Shown here one piece after another: positions 35,535-44,123 of a stretch of 64,000 bases of DNA (position 1 is its first letter; every line of letters begins with the position of its first letter). Both the position numbers and the translations under genes were made by a program. Origin of the DNA: Ancylobacter pratisalsi (GTDB taxonomy: Bacteria > Pseudomonadota > Alphaproteobacteria > Rhizobiales > Xanthobacteraceae); assembly GCF_010669125.1 (NCBI RefSeq), contig NZ_CP048630.1:1-64000 (forward strand). Reading direction: 5' to 3'. Under the pieces are notes generated by a model that saw nothing but the letters and a program-made list of their open reading frames with translations, made no database searches and was not told the DNA's origin.

Positions 35535-36365
35535 ATGGAAACCGCTATCGAGAGACTCTGGAAGACGTTGGTCTGGGCCTTCATCGTCTTCTTCGTGGTC
35601 AACGTTATCGCGATGATCTCGGTCGTCGTGATCAATTCCTTCGGCACGCGCTGGCTTAATTCCTGGCTGCCGGCAGCTTTCACCACGCGGTGGTATGCAT
35701 CGGCGTGGAAGGAATTCCAGCTCAGCGACGTGCTGCTGGTTACTTTCCAGATCGCCGGAGCCGTCGTTCTCATCTCCGCCGCGATCGGGGTGCCCGCCGC
35801 CTACGCGCTGGCGCGCCGGAACTTCCCCGGCAAACCGCTGGTCATGCTGCTGTTTCTGCTGCCGCTGCTGGTGCCGCCCATCACCTTCGGCGTGCCGCTC
35901 GCCACCGTGCTCTACAAGGTGAGGCTTGCCGGCACGATGTGGGGCGTCATCGTCGCCAATCTGGTGCCGACGATACCCTTCACGGTCGTGCTGATGATCC
36001 CTTTCATCGAGCAGATCGACCCGCGTGTCGAAGCTGCGGCACGTGTGTTCGGCGCGAACACGGGGCGGCTGTTCATCCACGTCCTGCTGCCGCTGCTGAT
36101 GCCGGGCGTCCTTGCGGCGACGCTGCTCGCCATGGTGCGCACCGTCTCCATGTTCGAGCTGACCTTCCTCACCGCCGGCCCCACCAGCCAGACGCTTGTC
36201 GTTGCGCTTTACTATTCGGTTTTCGCGGCGGGTGTTCGTGCCGGTCAGTCGATCGACGCCATGGCTGTCGTCTACATGCTCAGCACGTTGATATGGCTGA
36301 TCGTGGCGCTGCGCTTCGTCAATCCGACCCAGATCGTCGCACGGGTGAAGAAGGCGCCGGCGTGA
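35535..36365 (+). CDS. ABC importer permease (PotC-like)
   Basis: 276-residue permease, six TM segments starting FIVFFVVNVIAMISVVVINS, with the loop VEAAARVFGANTGRLFIHVLLPLLMPGVLA that contacts the ATPase. It lies 8 bp after the first permease gene and 31 bp before the AGE-family gene, within the LacI operon. Confidence 0.9.
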   Translation: METAIERLWKTLVWAFIVFFVVNVIAMISVVVINSFGTRWLNSWLPAAFTTRWYASAWKEFQLSDVLLVTFQIAGAVVLISAAIGVPAAYALARRNFPGKPLVMLLFLLPLLVPPITFGVPLATVLYKVRLAGTMWGVIVANLVPTIPFTVVLMIPFIEQIDPRVEAAARVFGANTGRLFIHVLLPLLMPGVLAATLLAMVRTVSMFELTFLTAGPTSQTLVVALYYSVFAAGVRAGQSIDAMAVVYMLSTLIWLIVALRFVNPTQIVARVKKAPA

Positions 36366-36396
36366 CCGGCGCGTCGCTTCAGCGGACAGGCCGCGA

Positions 36397-37605
36397 ATGA
36401 TCGTTCCTGCCGTCAACGGAGAGACCAACCTGGCGCGGCCGGCCAATCTCCGGGCCTGGCTCACGGACCTTTTCATCCCGGTCTGGATCGAACGCGCCTG
36501 CCCTCCTGGCTGCCCCGGTTACGTGGAAGAGGTGCGCCGGTCGGACGGGACACCGGTTTTCACGGACACCCGCAGCACGCTCGTGACCGGGCGATTGCTG
36601 TACTCTTTCAGCCGGGCCTACGGGTTTGATGGATCGCCCGCCACCTTGCGCGCCGCCCAACATGGGCTTGCCTTCCTGCTCGGCGCCTGCCGCCTGTCTC
36701 CGGGCCATTTCGTCCATGCGGTGACGCCCGACGGGCGGGTGATCGATGGCGATGCCGATCTCTATGATCTCGCCTTCGTTCTGCTCGGGATCGGGGGCTA
36801 CGCAAAGGCGAGCGGCGAGCGGGGTGTCCTTCGTATCGCCGACGAGATTGCTCACCGCCTCGACGGGGAACTGGAAGATCCGCTTGGCGGGTATCGCGAG
36901 CCTGCGGGAACAGGGGAGCGACGCCGTCAGTTTCCCCAGATGCACCTGTTCGAAGCCTTCCAGCTGCTGGCAACGCTTGATCCTGGAGGAGGCTGGGCAT
37001 TGCGGGCCGGGAGAATTCTCAAGCTCGCCGAACGCCTGATCGACGCGGATGGCCGTATCGACGAATGGTACGCCGCGGATTGGGGAAGGTTGGACAATGC
37101 CCAGCGCGAGGGCGAGCTTGGTCATCACTTCGAATGGGCCTGGATGCTGGATCAGTACGCCGACGCGAGCGGCGCGCAGCTGGCCAGGGAATTGGCAGCA
37201 CGTCTTTCTGGCTTTGGAATTAAGGCCGCTGCCATCACTTCCTTGGGACCCGACAAGCCAATCCCCAACGCCATCGACGGCGACGGCCGGTCTTCCTCGT
37301 TCTCTCGCCCGTTGTGGCCCACGATCGAGTTGTTGAGGGCAGCATTGACCGGCGATGAGAGTGTGTGGTCTCGAACAACTGCTTCCGAGAAGGCCATCAA
37401 TGTTATGTTTTCATACTCGATAGATACAGTTTCTGGACTCTGGGTAAATGACATCGACTCCTCTCTACACGCGAACTCGGAAATAATACCAACTCGTGTA
37501 TTATACCATACTATCCCATGTATTATCGAATACATCGGTAAATCTCGACCATCCCATGCCGCGCCAACGCGGTTGGCGCCTCGTCCAACGCAGACTGTTT
37601 CTTAA
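36397..37605 (+). CDS. N-acylglucosamine 2-epimerase (AGE)-family sugar isomerase/epimerase
   Basis: 402-residue alpha/alpha-barrel enzyme of the AGE family, which includes N-acylglucosamine 2-epimerase, mannose isomerase, cellobiose epimerase and sulfoquinovose isomerase. Features include TRSTLVTGRLLYSFSRAY, DGDADLYDLAFVLLG, QMHLFEAFQLLATL, the catalytic-type histidine pair in GHHFEWAWML, and the C-terminal VSGLWVNDID...VLYHTIPCIIEYI. Length is normal for the family. The last about 180 bp (37381-37560) is only about 42 percent GC with many A/T-ending codons, unlike the rest of the gene. It probably interconverts aldose and ketose forms of the imported sugar. Confidence 0.82.
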   Translation: MIVPAVNGETNLARPANLRAWLTDLFIPVWIERACPPGCPGYVEEVRRSDGTPVFTDTRSTLVTGRLLYSFSRAYGFDGSPATLRAAQHGLAFLLGACRLSPGHFVHAVTPDGRVIDGDADLYDLAFVLLGIGGYAKASGERGVLRIADEIAHRLDGELEDPLGGYREPAGTGERRRQFPQMHLFEAFQLLATLDPGGGWALRAGRILKLAERLIDADGRIDEWYAADWGRLDNAQREGELGHHFEWAWMLDQYADASGAQLARELAARLSGFGIKAAAITSLGPDKPIPNAIDGDGRSSSFSRPLWPTIELLRAALTGDESVWSRTTASEKAINVMFSYSIDTVSGLWVNDIDSSLHANSEIIPTRVLYHTIPCIIEYIGKSRPSHAAPTRLAPRPTQTVS

Positions 37606-37623
37606 GACTGGAAGTCCCGACTG

Positions 37624-39147
37624 ATGACCGCTCCGCGCATCCTGCGTCTCAACGACGCCGACAACGTCATTATCGCGGTCGACAAGGTCGCCGCGGGCGC
37701 GGAACTGCGCGAGGGTGTTGTCGTCAGGCGCGCGATACCCAGGGGACACAAGATCGCTTCGCGGCCGATCCCGAAGGGCGACGCGATCCGCAAATTCGGG
37801 CAGGTGATCGGCTTTGCCAGGGACGACATTCCGGCCGGCGAATGGGTGCACGAGCATAATGTCGTGCTGCACGATTTCGAGCGCGACTACGCCTTCGCGA
37901 CCGAAGCCAGGCCCGATACCGGTCTCGCGCCCGGCGAGGCGCCGGCAACCTTCCAAGGCTTCCGCCGCGCCGACGGCCGCGTCGGCACCCGCAACTATGT
38001 GGGCATCCTGTCCTCGGTGAACTGCTCAGCCACCGTTGCCGAGTTCATAGCCGACGCGGTGACGCGCTCCGGCGTGCTGGAGGACTACCCGAAGATCGAC
38101 GGGGTGGTCGCATTCACCCATGGCACAGGCTGCGGCATGTCATCCAAAGGGGAGGAATTCGACATTCTCGCCCGCACGCAATGGGGCTATGCCAGCCACC
38201 CCAATTTCGCGTCGATACTGGTGGTGGGCCTCGGCTGCGAGGTGTTTCAGATCCCTCGCATGATGAAGGAATACGGAATCGTCGAGGGGCCGCATTTCCA
38301 GACCCTGACGATTCAGGAGACCGGCGGCACGCGCAAATCCATCGAGGCCGGCGTTGCCAAGATCATGGAAATGCTGCCTTCTGCCAACAGCGTCAGCCGC
38401 ACCTCCGTGCCCGCTTCAGAATTGACCCTCGCGCTCCAATGCGGCGGTTCGGACGGTTATTCCGGCCTCACGGCCAATCCGGCACTGGGCGCAGCGGTCG
38501 ATCTTCTTGTGCGTCACGGTGGCACCGCCATCCTGTCCGAGACGCCGGAAATCTTCGGCGCCGAACATCTGCTCACCCGCCGCGCCGAAAGCGAGGAGGT
38601 TGGCCGCAAGATCGTCGATCTCATCGACTGGTGGACCGACTACGTCGCCCGCGCCGGCGGCGAGCTCAACAATAATCCCTCGCCCGGCAACAAGGCCGGC
38701 GGTCTGACCACCATCCTGGAAAAGTCGCTCGGCGCGGTGGCGAAGGGCGGGACGTCGACACTGCGCGGCGTCTATCGCTACGCGGAGCGTATCGACCGCA
38801 AGGGCTTCGTCTATATGGATACACCCGGCTATGACCCGGTCGCCGCGACCGGACAGGTGGCCGGTGGAGCCAACATGTTGTGCTTCACCACCGGCCGCGG
38901 ATCGGCCTATGGATGCAAGCCGACCCCGTCGATCAAGCTCGCCACCAACTCCGACCTTTTCGCGCGCATGGAAGAGGACATGGACATCAATTGCGGCGAC
39001 ATCCTTGATGGCGTTTCAATCGAGGAGAAAGGCCGAGAGATCTTCCAATTAGTACTGAACATCGCCTCGGGACAGCGCTCCAAGTCCGAACTGCTCGGCT
39101 ATGGCCGCAATGAGTTCGTGCCCTGGCAGCTCGGTGCAGTGATGTGA
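37624..39147 (+). CDS. UxaA/GarD-family sugar-acid dehydratase (altronate/galactarate dehydratase-like)
   Basis: 507-residue dehydratase. The N-terminal SAF domain (about residues 1-90: IIAVDKVAAGAELREGVVV ... IPKGDAIRKFGQVIG) is followed by the large catalytic domain with GRVGTRNYVGILSSVNCSATVA, FTHGTGCGMSSKGEEFD and LVVGLGCEVFQI, which carry conserved Cys and His residues near the metal site. Known relatives dehydrate D-altronate or galactarate to 2-keto-3-deoxy acids. It is the last gene of the LacI operon, 18 bp after the AGE gene. No keto-acid kinase or aldolase is present here, so the lower pathway must lie elsewhere. Confidence 0.85.
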   Translation: MTAPRILRLNDADNVIIAVDKVAAGAELREGVVVRRAIPRGHKIASRPIPKGDAIRKFGQVIGFARDDIPAGEWVHEHNVVLHDFERDYAFATEARPDTGLAPGEAPATFQGFRRADGRVGTRNYVGILSSVNCSATVAEFIADAVTRSGVLEDYPKIDGVVAFTHGTGCGMSSKGEEFDILARTQWGYASHPNFASILVVGLGCEVFQIPRMMKEYGIVEGPHFQTLTIQETGGTRKSIEAGVAKIMEMLPSANSVSRTSVPASELTLALQCGGSDGYSGLTANPALGAAVDLLVRHGGTAILSETPEIFGAEHLLTRRAESEEVGRKIVDLIDWWTDYVARAGGELNNNPSPGNKAGGLTTILEKSLGAVAKGGTSTLRGVYRYAERIDRKGFVYMDTPGYDPVAATGQVAGGANMLCFTTGRGSAYGCKPTPSIKLATNSDLFARMEEDMDINCGDILDGVSIEEKGREIFQLVLNIASGQRSKSELLGYGRNEFVPWQLGAVM

Positions 39148-39283
39148 TTGAGACGGGCAGCCGGAAAAGGCTGGACGGACGGCCTGCACGCTGTCCGGCT
39201 TGTCTCCAGCCATGGAAGGCGCAGACGTTGCCCCTTATCGCCAATCCAGATTGAAACTCGCTCCGGCCCATTGAGAGGATCAG

Positions 39284-39400
39284 AAGCGCCTGTTCCGGCT
39301 CTACCGCGAGGAACGGCTGATGGTCCGCCGACGGGGTGGCCGCGAGCGGCCGATCGGGACACGGGCGCCGATGATCATCCCGAAGGAGAGAATTCGGTGA
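39284..39400 (+). pseudogene. IS3-family transposase OrfB fragment
   Basis: A short frame reads KRLFRLYREERLMVRRRGGR followed by ERPIGTRAPMIIP and a stop, matching the segment just before the DDE catalytic core in IS3-group (IS407-like) OrfB proteins. Nothing of the catalytic core or of OrfA remains and no terminal repeats were seen. It lies 29 bp from the 3' end of the tRNA-Ser gene and marks past insertion at this site. Confidence 0.72.
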
Positions 39401-39429
39401 CCCTGAACGTGCCCAGTTTGAGAGCGAAA

Positions 39430-39521
39430 TGGCGGAGACGGAGGGATTCGAACCCTCGAGACCCTTTTGGGGGTCTGCTCATTTAGCAAACGAGTGCCTT
39501 CAGCCTCTCGGCCACGTCTCC
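39430..39521 (-). tRNA. tRNA-Ser (anticodon GCU)
   Basis: 92-nt tRNA on the minus strand with encoded CCA. Acceptor arms GGAGACG/CGTCTCC, D arm GCC...GGC, anticodon stem CTCGT/ATGAG with loop TTGCTAA (anticodon bases at 39485-39487), a long variable arm (GACCC...GGGTC) typical of tRNA-Ser, and T arm GAGGGTTCGAATCCCTC. It reads AGC/AGU codons. The 3' end faces the accessory region to the left, as expected for an integration target. Confidence 0.96.
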
Positions 39522-39622
39522 AGCCGTCACCAGCTGCGCGAAGCAGTCAGTGACCGGCGACCTGTCTAGGTTTCCGTACCCGGCGGGTCAAGGGGTTTCA
39601 TAGCGTCCCGGCCGGGTCATCC

Positions 39623-40336
39623 CTATCCCTGCGCGCGCTGGCCGAACATGATGCGCTGCGCTTCCTTGTCGGAAGCCAGGTCGATCTTGCCGCGGTCTTC
39701 CGCGTTGACGGCCATGCCGCGCTTCACGGCGGGACGCGCCAGCACCCGCTCGATCCAGGCGCCCAGGTGCGGGAACTCCTCGATCCTCTGCCCCTGCCGC
39801 TCCCACAGCTTCGCCCAGCCGATGCAGGCGATGTCGGCGATCGAGTAATCGCCGGCGAGATAGGGGCGGTCGGCGAGGCGCTTGTTCATCACCCCATAGA
39901 GGCGATGGACCTCATTGGTGTAGCGGTCGATGGCGTAGGCGATCTTCTCCGGCGCGTAGATGCGGAAATGATGGGCCTGGCCGGCCATCGGCCCGAGGCC
40001 GCCCATCTGCCAGAACAGCCACTGGTCGACTTCCACGCGCCCGCGCTCGTCCGCCGGATAGAACAGCCCGGTCTTGCGCCCGAGATATTGCAGGATCGCG
40101 CCGGACTCGAACACCGAGATCGGTTCGCCGCCAGGGCCCTGCGGATCGAGAATCGCCGGAATCTTGTTGTTCGGAGAGAAGGCCAGAAACTCCGGCTTGA
40201 ACTGCTCGCCGCGGGCGATGTTCACCGGATGCACCTCGTAGGGCAGTCCGCATTCCTCCAGCATGATGCTGATCTTCCAGCCGTTCGGCGTCGGCCAGTA
40301 ATAGAGCTGGATCGGCTTTGTCTGAAGCTCGGACAT
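39623..40336 (-). CDS. Glutathione S-transferase (nu-class/YghU-like)
   Basis: 237-residue cytosolic protein. The thioredoxin-fold half starts IQLYYWPTPNGWKISIMLEE, with the cis-Pro segment NNKIPAILDP and the glutathione gamma-Glu-binding VFESGAILQYLG. The helical half contains GGLGPMAGQAHHFRIYAPEKI and YLAGDYSIADIACIGWAK. The combination resembles YghU/YfcG disulfide-bond-reductase-like GSTs. ATG 40336 (MSELQTKPIQLYYW) is preferred over upstream in-frame starts for alignment and because TCTCC follows on the plus strand (GGAGA on the gene strand). Monocistronic. Confidence 0.88.
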   Translation of the reverse strand: MSELQTKPIQLYYWPTPNGWKISIMLEECGLPYEVHPVNIARGEQFKPEFLAFSPNNKIPAILDPQGPGGEPISVFESGAILQYLGRKTGLFYPADERGRVEVDQWLFWQMGGLGPMAGQAHHFRIYAPEKIAYAIDRYTNEVHRLYGVMNKRLADRPYLAGDYSIADIACIGWAKLWERQGQRIEEFPHLGAWIERVLARPAVKRGMAVNAEDRGKIDLASDKEAQRIMFGQRAQG

Positions 40337-40637
40337 GGAGAGAATGCCTTCCGCCGCTTCGCCCCCTCGGGCGGTTCGCCTCAAGAACTAGGACTCCTGA
40401 ACGCGGCTGGCAAGCGCGCGCGCGTGCGCACGCATGGGCGCCTTACCGAAGCATTATCTGACGGAGCGTAAGTTTACATCTTCCGTTACGGCGTTAATAC
40501 TTGCCGATGCGTCATCACTACACGAGATCGTAAAGTGTTCGCATATTTTATGCTTGAATTTGTCCCAATTCCGCCACCGTGCGGATAAGTAATCAACCCG
40601 TCCGCAACAATCGCGGATGTGAATCGAGGGATTCGAA

Positions 40638-40907
40638 ATGACCAAGCGCCTCCTTGCCGGGCTTACCGCCGCGACGCTCGTCCTCGCGTCGGCTTCCGCC
40701 TTCGCCGCCTCCACCGGCACGGCCCCGGCCGGTGCTACCGCCCCGCAGACCCAGGCTGCCGCCGCGCCGATGACGACCAAGACCAACAAAGTCGCGCTCA
40801 ACAACAAGAAGAGCTGCGAGAAGGAATGGTCGGTCGATCACAAGGCCGGCAAGATCAAGGGCGTGACCCAGAAGGACTTCATGACGAAGTGCCTCAAGGG
40901 CGCGTAG
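40638..40907 (+). CDS. Small secreted protein with one C-x3-W...C repeat
   Basis: 89-residue exported protein: Sec signal peptide (MTKRLLAGLTAATLVLASASAFAA), Ala/Thr-rich linker, then a single basic module with Cys60, Trp64, Phe81 and Cys85 (KKSCEKEWSVDHKAGKIKG followed by KDFMTKCLKG). The two Cys residues are 25 apart and could form a disulfide. The neighbouring gene at 41126 has three related modules. GAGGGATT lies in the Shine-Dalgarno position. Function unknown; resemblance to PsiF-type small periplasmic proteins is loose. Confidence 0.75.
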   Translation: MTKRLLAGLTAATLVLASASAFAASTGTAPAGATAPQTQAAAAPMTTKTNKVALNNKKSCEKEWSVDHKAGKIKGVTQKDFMTKCLKGA

Positions 40908-41081
40908 TCGGCGCATGTCGTCCTGCCACGCTTCGGCGTCGCAGGATGGCGTTGGCGAGCTGGCAGGTCTGAGCGCCCGGGTCGTTCCCCGCCCCACCCG
41001 TCGGGGCACGATCATGGCAGGCGGCCTGCCGGAGCCGCGTCCCCTCGCCCCTCCGGGACGAAACGGCTAAGCTCTGCCCAG

Positions 41082-41107
41082 GAAGGCCGGCACCGGTGCC
41101 GGCCTTC
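41082..41107. terminator. 26-bp perfect palindrome between the two repeat-protein genes
   Basis: Half-arm GAAGGCCGGCACC (41082-41094) is followed at once by its exact complement (41095-41107), then ATCTTTCG. It can form a long GC-rich hairpin, a likely terminator of the 40638 gene, though it has only a weak T-rich tail. Its location disfavors the GTG at 41096 as a start codon. Confidence 0.6.
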
Positions 41108-41125
41108 ATCTTTCGCAACGGATCC

Positions 41126-41812
41126 ATGCCCGACCGATTCGCCACCCCTGCCCGCTTCGCGGTCCTGATCGGCCTCTTCCTTGTGGCCGCGACCTCCCTG
41201 ACGGGCGCTGCCCAGGCGCAGTCCACATCGCCCGCGAAAGCCTGCGCCGACCGCTGGAACCAGATGAAGGCCAGCGGCAAGACCGGCGACATGCTGTATC
41301 GCGACTTCTCCCGCGACTGCATGGCCGAGATCTCCGCCGGCGCGGCAAGTGCCTCCTCTGCCTCCAAGCCCGCGGCTTCCAGCCCGGCTGTGCCCACGGG
41401 CCCGGCGGCGACGGCGGCGCAGCCTTCCATCAAGCAGTGCGCCGAGCTGTGGAATGAGATGAAGGCGAAGAACCAGACCGGCGATTTCACCTATCGCGAA
41501 TTCGCCCAGCAGTGCCTTGCCGGCACTTCGGCGATGCCGGGTGCGGCCAGCACGGAGGCCGCGCGGGGCAAACCGGACGCGGCCGACAAGAAAGCGTCCC
41601 CCGCCCCGGCCGCCGGAACGTCCCGCACATCGGTGCCCTCGGCGGGCACGCGCTCCAGCCCGCCGACGCCTCCGGCCTCATCCGACGAGGACGAGGAGAC
41701 CGATCGCGAGGCGCTTGGCCGCTGCAATGGCGAGTGGAAGACCTACAAGGCCCGCCACAACTTGACCGGCGCCAAGGCCTGGCACGTTTTCATGGCGAAA
41801 TGCCTGCCCTGA
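41126..41812 (+). CDS. Secreted protein with three C-x3-W...C repeats
   Basis: 228-residue exported protein. A Sec signal peptide (MPDRFATPARFAVLIGLFLVAATSLTGAAQA) is followed by three modules: Cys40-Trp44-Cys65 (KACADRWNQMKASGKTGDML...), Cys105-Trp109-Cys130 (KQCAELWNEMKAKNQTGDFT...) and Cys200-Trp204-Cys226 (GRCNGEWKTYKARHNLTGAK...), separated by long Ala/Ser/Pro-rich low-complexity linkers with an acidic patch (DEDEETD). The modules match that of the 40638 gene. ATG 41126 gives a good signal peptide; the upstream GTG lies inside a hairpin. Function unknown, probably periplasmic. Confidence 0.77.
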   Translation: MPDRFATPARFAVLIGLFLVAATSLTGAAQAQSTSPAKACADRWNQMKASGKTGDMLYRDFSRDCMAEISAGAASASSASKPAASSPAVPTGPAATAAQPSIKQCAELWNEMKAKNQTGDFTYREFAQQCLAGTSAMPGAASTEAARGKPDAADKKASPAPAAGTSRTSVPSAGTRSSPPTPPASSDEDEETDREALGRCNGEWKTYKARHNLTGAKAWHVFMAKCLP

Positions 41813-41891
41813 TGAACTGCCTGCCCTGAGATCGGGCCCGCTCCGACGGCGTGACCGGGCGAACAGCCGCTCACGCGCGTCCGATCGCGCC

Positions 41892-42401
41892 TCAGATCCG
41901 GTCGTCGAGATCGATCTTGAAGCCTTCGTGCCGGCGCTCGAAGCCGATGCGCTCATAGAAACGGTGGGCGTCGGTCCGCTTCTTGTTCGAGGTGAGCTGG
42001 ATTGACGCCGCACCGCGCCGGCGCGCTTCCTCGACCGCGAACGCCATCATCGCCGCACCGATCCCCAGCCCGCGTGCATCGGGATGCACATGCACGCCCT
42101 CGGCAATGGCGATCGTCGCGCCACGGCGCAGCAGCACGGGAAACAGGATGAGCTGGAAGGTGCCGAGCACCTCGTTGCCGCGCCGCGCCACATAGAGCGT
42201 GAGGTTCGCGTCGGCCTCGATCGCGTCAAAGGCCGCTTCATAGTCCGGGAACACCGACGGGTCGGTGGTGTCGCGCGCGCCGAACAGGCGGTCGGAGGCG
42301 AGGATCGCGACGATGGCGGCGAGATCCGAACGGGTTGCGGGCGCGATGAAAAGGGCCTCGGCCGCCGAATCCGTCACCGCACCGTTTCCCGTCGCGCTCA
42401 T
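41892..42401 (-). CDS. GNAT-family N-acetyltransferase
   Basis: 169-residue acetyltransferase. The acetyl-CoA site is EGVHVHPDARGLGIGAAMMAFAVEEARRRG (motif A, R/Q-x2-G-x-G/A), followed by the SIQLTSNKKRTDAHRFYERIGF segment. The substrate-binding side is not diagnostic. Start 42401 (MSATGNG) has GGTGG a few bases upstream; an ATG nine bases earlier is an alternative. It stands between the repeat-protein gene and gatB with no clear functional link. Confidence 0.86.
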   Translation of the reverse strand: MSATGNGAVTDSAAEALFIAPATRSDLAAIVAILASDRLFGARDTTDPSVFPDYEAAFDAIEADANLTLYVARRGNEVLGTFQLILFPVLLRRGATIAIAEGVHVHPDARGLGIGAAMMAFAVEEARRRGAASIQLTSNKKRTDAHRFYERIGFERRHEGFKIDLDDRI

Positions 42402-42452
42402 GTCCACCATCCGGCGCGGGCCGTGGCCCCTCGCATCTCGAATCCGCCCCGC

Positions 42453-43928
42453 TCAGATCCCGAGCTTGCCCTTGAGCAGGTCGTTCACCGCCTGCGGGTT
42501 TGCCTTGCCGCCGGTCTGCTTCATCACCTGGCCGACGAACCAGCCGAGCATGGTCGGCTTGGCCTTCACCTGCTCCACCTTGTCCGGGTTCGCGGCGATG
42601 ATCGCGTCCACCGCCGCCTCGATGGCGCCGGTGTCGGTCACCTGCTTCATGCCGCGCTCTTCGACGATGACGCGCGGGTCGCCGCCCTCGGTGAACACGA
42701 TCTCGAACAGGTCCTTGGCGATCTTGCCGGAGATGGTGCCGTCCGCGATCAGGTCGACGATGGCGCCGATCTGAACGGCGGAAACCGGCGAGGTCTCGAT
42801 GTCCTTGCCTTCCTTGTTCAGGCGGCCGAACAGCTCATTGATAACGAAGTTCGCCGCCGCCTTGGCGTCACGGCCACTGGCGCAGGCCTCGTAATAATCG
42901 GCGGTCGCCTTCTCGGCCACCAGCACATCGGCGTCATAGGCCGACAGGCCGTAGACGCTCACGAAACGCGCCTTCTTCTCGTCCGGCAGCTCCGGCAGGT
43001 GGGTGCCCAGCTCGTCGACGAAAGCCTGGCTGAATTCCAGCGGCAGCAGGTCGGGATCGGGGAAGTAGCGGTAGTCGTGCGCCTCTTCCTTTGAGCGCAT
43101 CGAGCGCGTCTCGCCCCGGCCGGGATCGAACAGGCGGGTCTCCTGGTCGATCTTGCCGCCATCCTCGATGATGCCAATCTGGCGGCGGGCCTCGGCCTCG
43201 ATCGCCTGGCCGATAAAACGGATGGAGTTGACGTTCTTGATCTCGCAGCGCGTGCCGAAATCATCGCCCGGCTTGCGCACGGAGACGTTCACGTCCGCGC
43301 GCAGGCTGCCCTTCTCCATGTCGCCGTCGCAGGTGCCCAGATAGCGCAGGATGGTGCGCAGCTTGGTCACATAGGCCTTGGCTTCCTCGGAGGAGCGCAG
43401 GTCCGGCTTGGAGACGATCTCCATCAGCGCCACGCCCGAGCGGTTGAGGTCGACCAGCGACAGCGTCGGGTGCTGGTCGTGGATCGACTTGCCGGCGTCC
43501 TGCTCCAGATGCAGACGCTCGATGCCGACCTCGATCTGCCCGTCGGCGGTGTCCACCAGCACCACGCCCTCGCCCACGATCGGGCTCTTGTACTGGCTGA
43601 TCTGGTAGCCCTGCGGCAGGTCCGGGTAGAAATAGTTCTTCCGGTCGAACACCGACCGCAGATTGATCTCGGCCTTGAGCCCGAGGCCGGTGCGCACCGC
43701 CTGCTTCACGCATTCCTCGTTGATCACGGGCAGCATGCCGGGCATGGCGGCGTCGACCAGCGAGACGTGGGAATTAGGGTCGCCGCCGAACGCGGTGGAG
43801 GCGCCGGAGAACAGCTTGGAATTGGAGGTCACCTGGGCATGGATCTCCATGCCGATGACAATCTCCCAATCGCCGGTCGCACCCTTGATCAGCTTCTTCG
43901 GGTCGGCGGGGCGCGCGTGCATGTTCAT
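42453..43928 (-). CDS. gatB: Aspartyl/glutamyl-tRNA amidotransferase subunit B
   Basis: 491-residue subunit of GatCAB, which amidates Glu-tRNA(Gln) and, in many bacteria, Asp-tRNA(Asn). The N-terminal kinase-like catalytic cradle begins [22 protein letters not shown] and includes [16 protein letters not shown] and [20 protein letters not shown]. The C-terminal helical/tail (YqeY-like) domain ends with [25 protein letters not shown]. The start [12 protein letters not shown] was chosen over an upstream extension. It lies 2 kb away from gatA-gatC on the same strand, separated by convergent genes. Confidence 0.95.
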   Translation of the reverse strand: MNMHARPADPKKLIKGATGDWEIVIGMEIHAQVTSNSKLFSGASTAFGGDPNSHVSLVDAAMPGMLPVINEECVKQAVRTGLGLKAEINLRSVFDRKNYFYPDLPQGYQISQYKSPIVGEGVVLVDTADGQIEVGIERLHLEQDAGKSIHDQHPTLSLVDLNRSGVALMEIVSKPDLRSSEEAKAYVTKLRTILRYLGTCDGDMEKGSLRADVNVSVRKPGDDFGTRCEIKNVNSIRFIGQAIEAEARRQIGIIEDGGKIDQETRLFDPGRGETRSMRSKEEAHDYRYFPDPDLLPLEFSQAFVDELGTHLPELPDEKKARFVSVYGLSAYDADVLVAEKATADYYEACASGRDAKAAANFVINELFGRLNKEGKDIETSPVSAVQIGAIVDLIADGTISGKIAKDLFEIVFTEGGDPRVIVEERGMKQVTDTGAIEAAVDAIIAANPDKVEQVKAKPTMLGWFVGQVMKQTGGKANPQAVNDLLKGKLGI

Positions 43929-44123
43929 TGTCGGCAGGCCTCGTCTGGATACGGTCTTCGAAACGTTCAATTGCGCCGTTTCCCTACTCCCTGGACAGCG
44001 CCCCCGCAACCGGCCTGGGTCTTCGAAAACCGCCGACGGGCTTGCCGGCCCGGTGCCCGCCGCCTATTCCAGGGCGCTCAAGCCAAACGACATCAAGGCC
44101 GACTGCGGGATTGGACCGGCGCC

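Noticed and set aside
40625..40636. GAGGGATTCGAA, a 12-bp match to the tRNA-Ser T-arm region, as a possible attachment site
   Set aside because: The match is short, is on the core side of the tRNA, does not extend to the tRNA end, and overlaps the ribosome binding site of the 40638 gene.
41096..41812. GTG 41096 as the start of the three-module protein
   Set aside because: It lies inside a 26-bp perfect hairpin; ATG 41126 gives a compact normal signal peptide.
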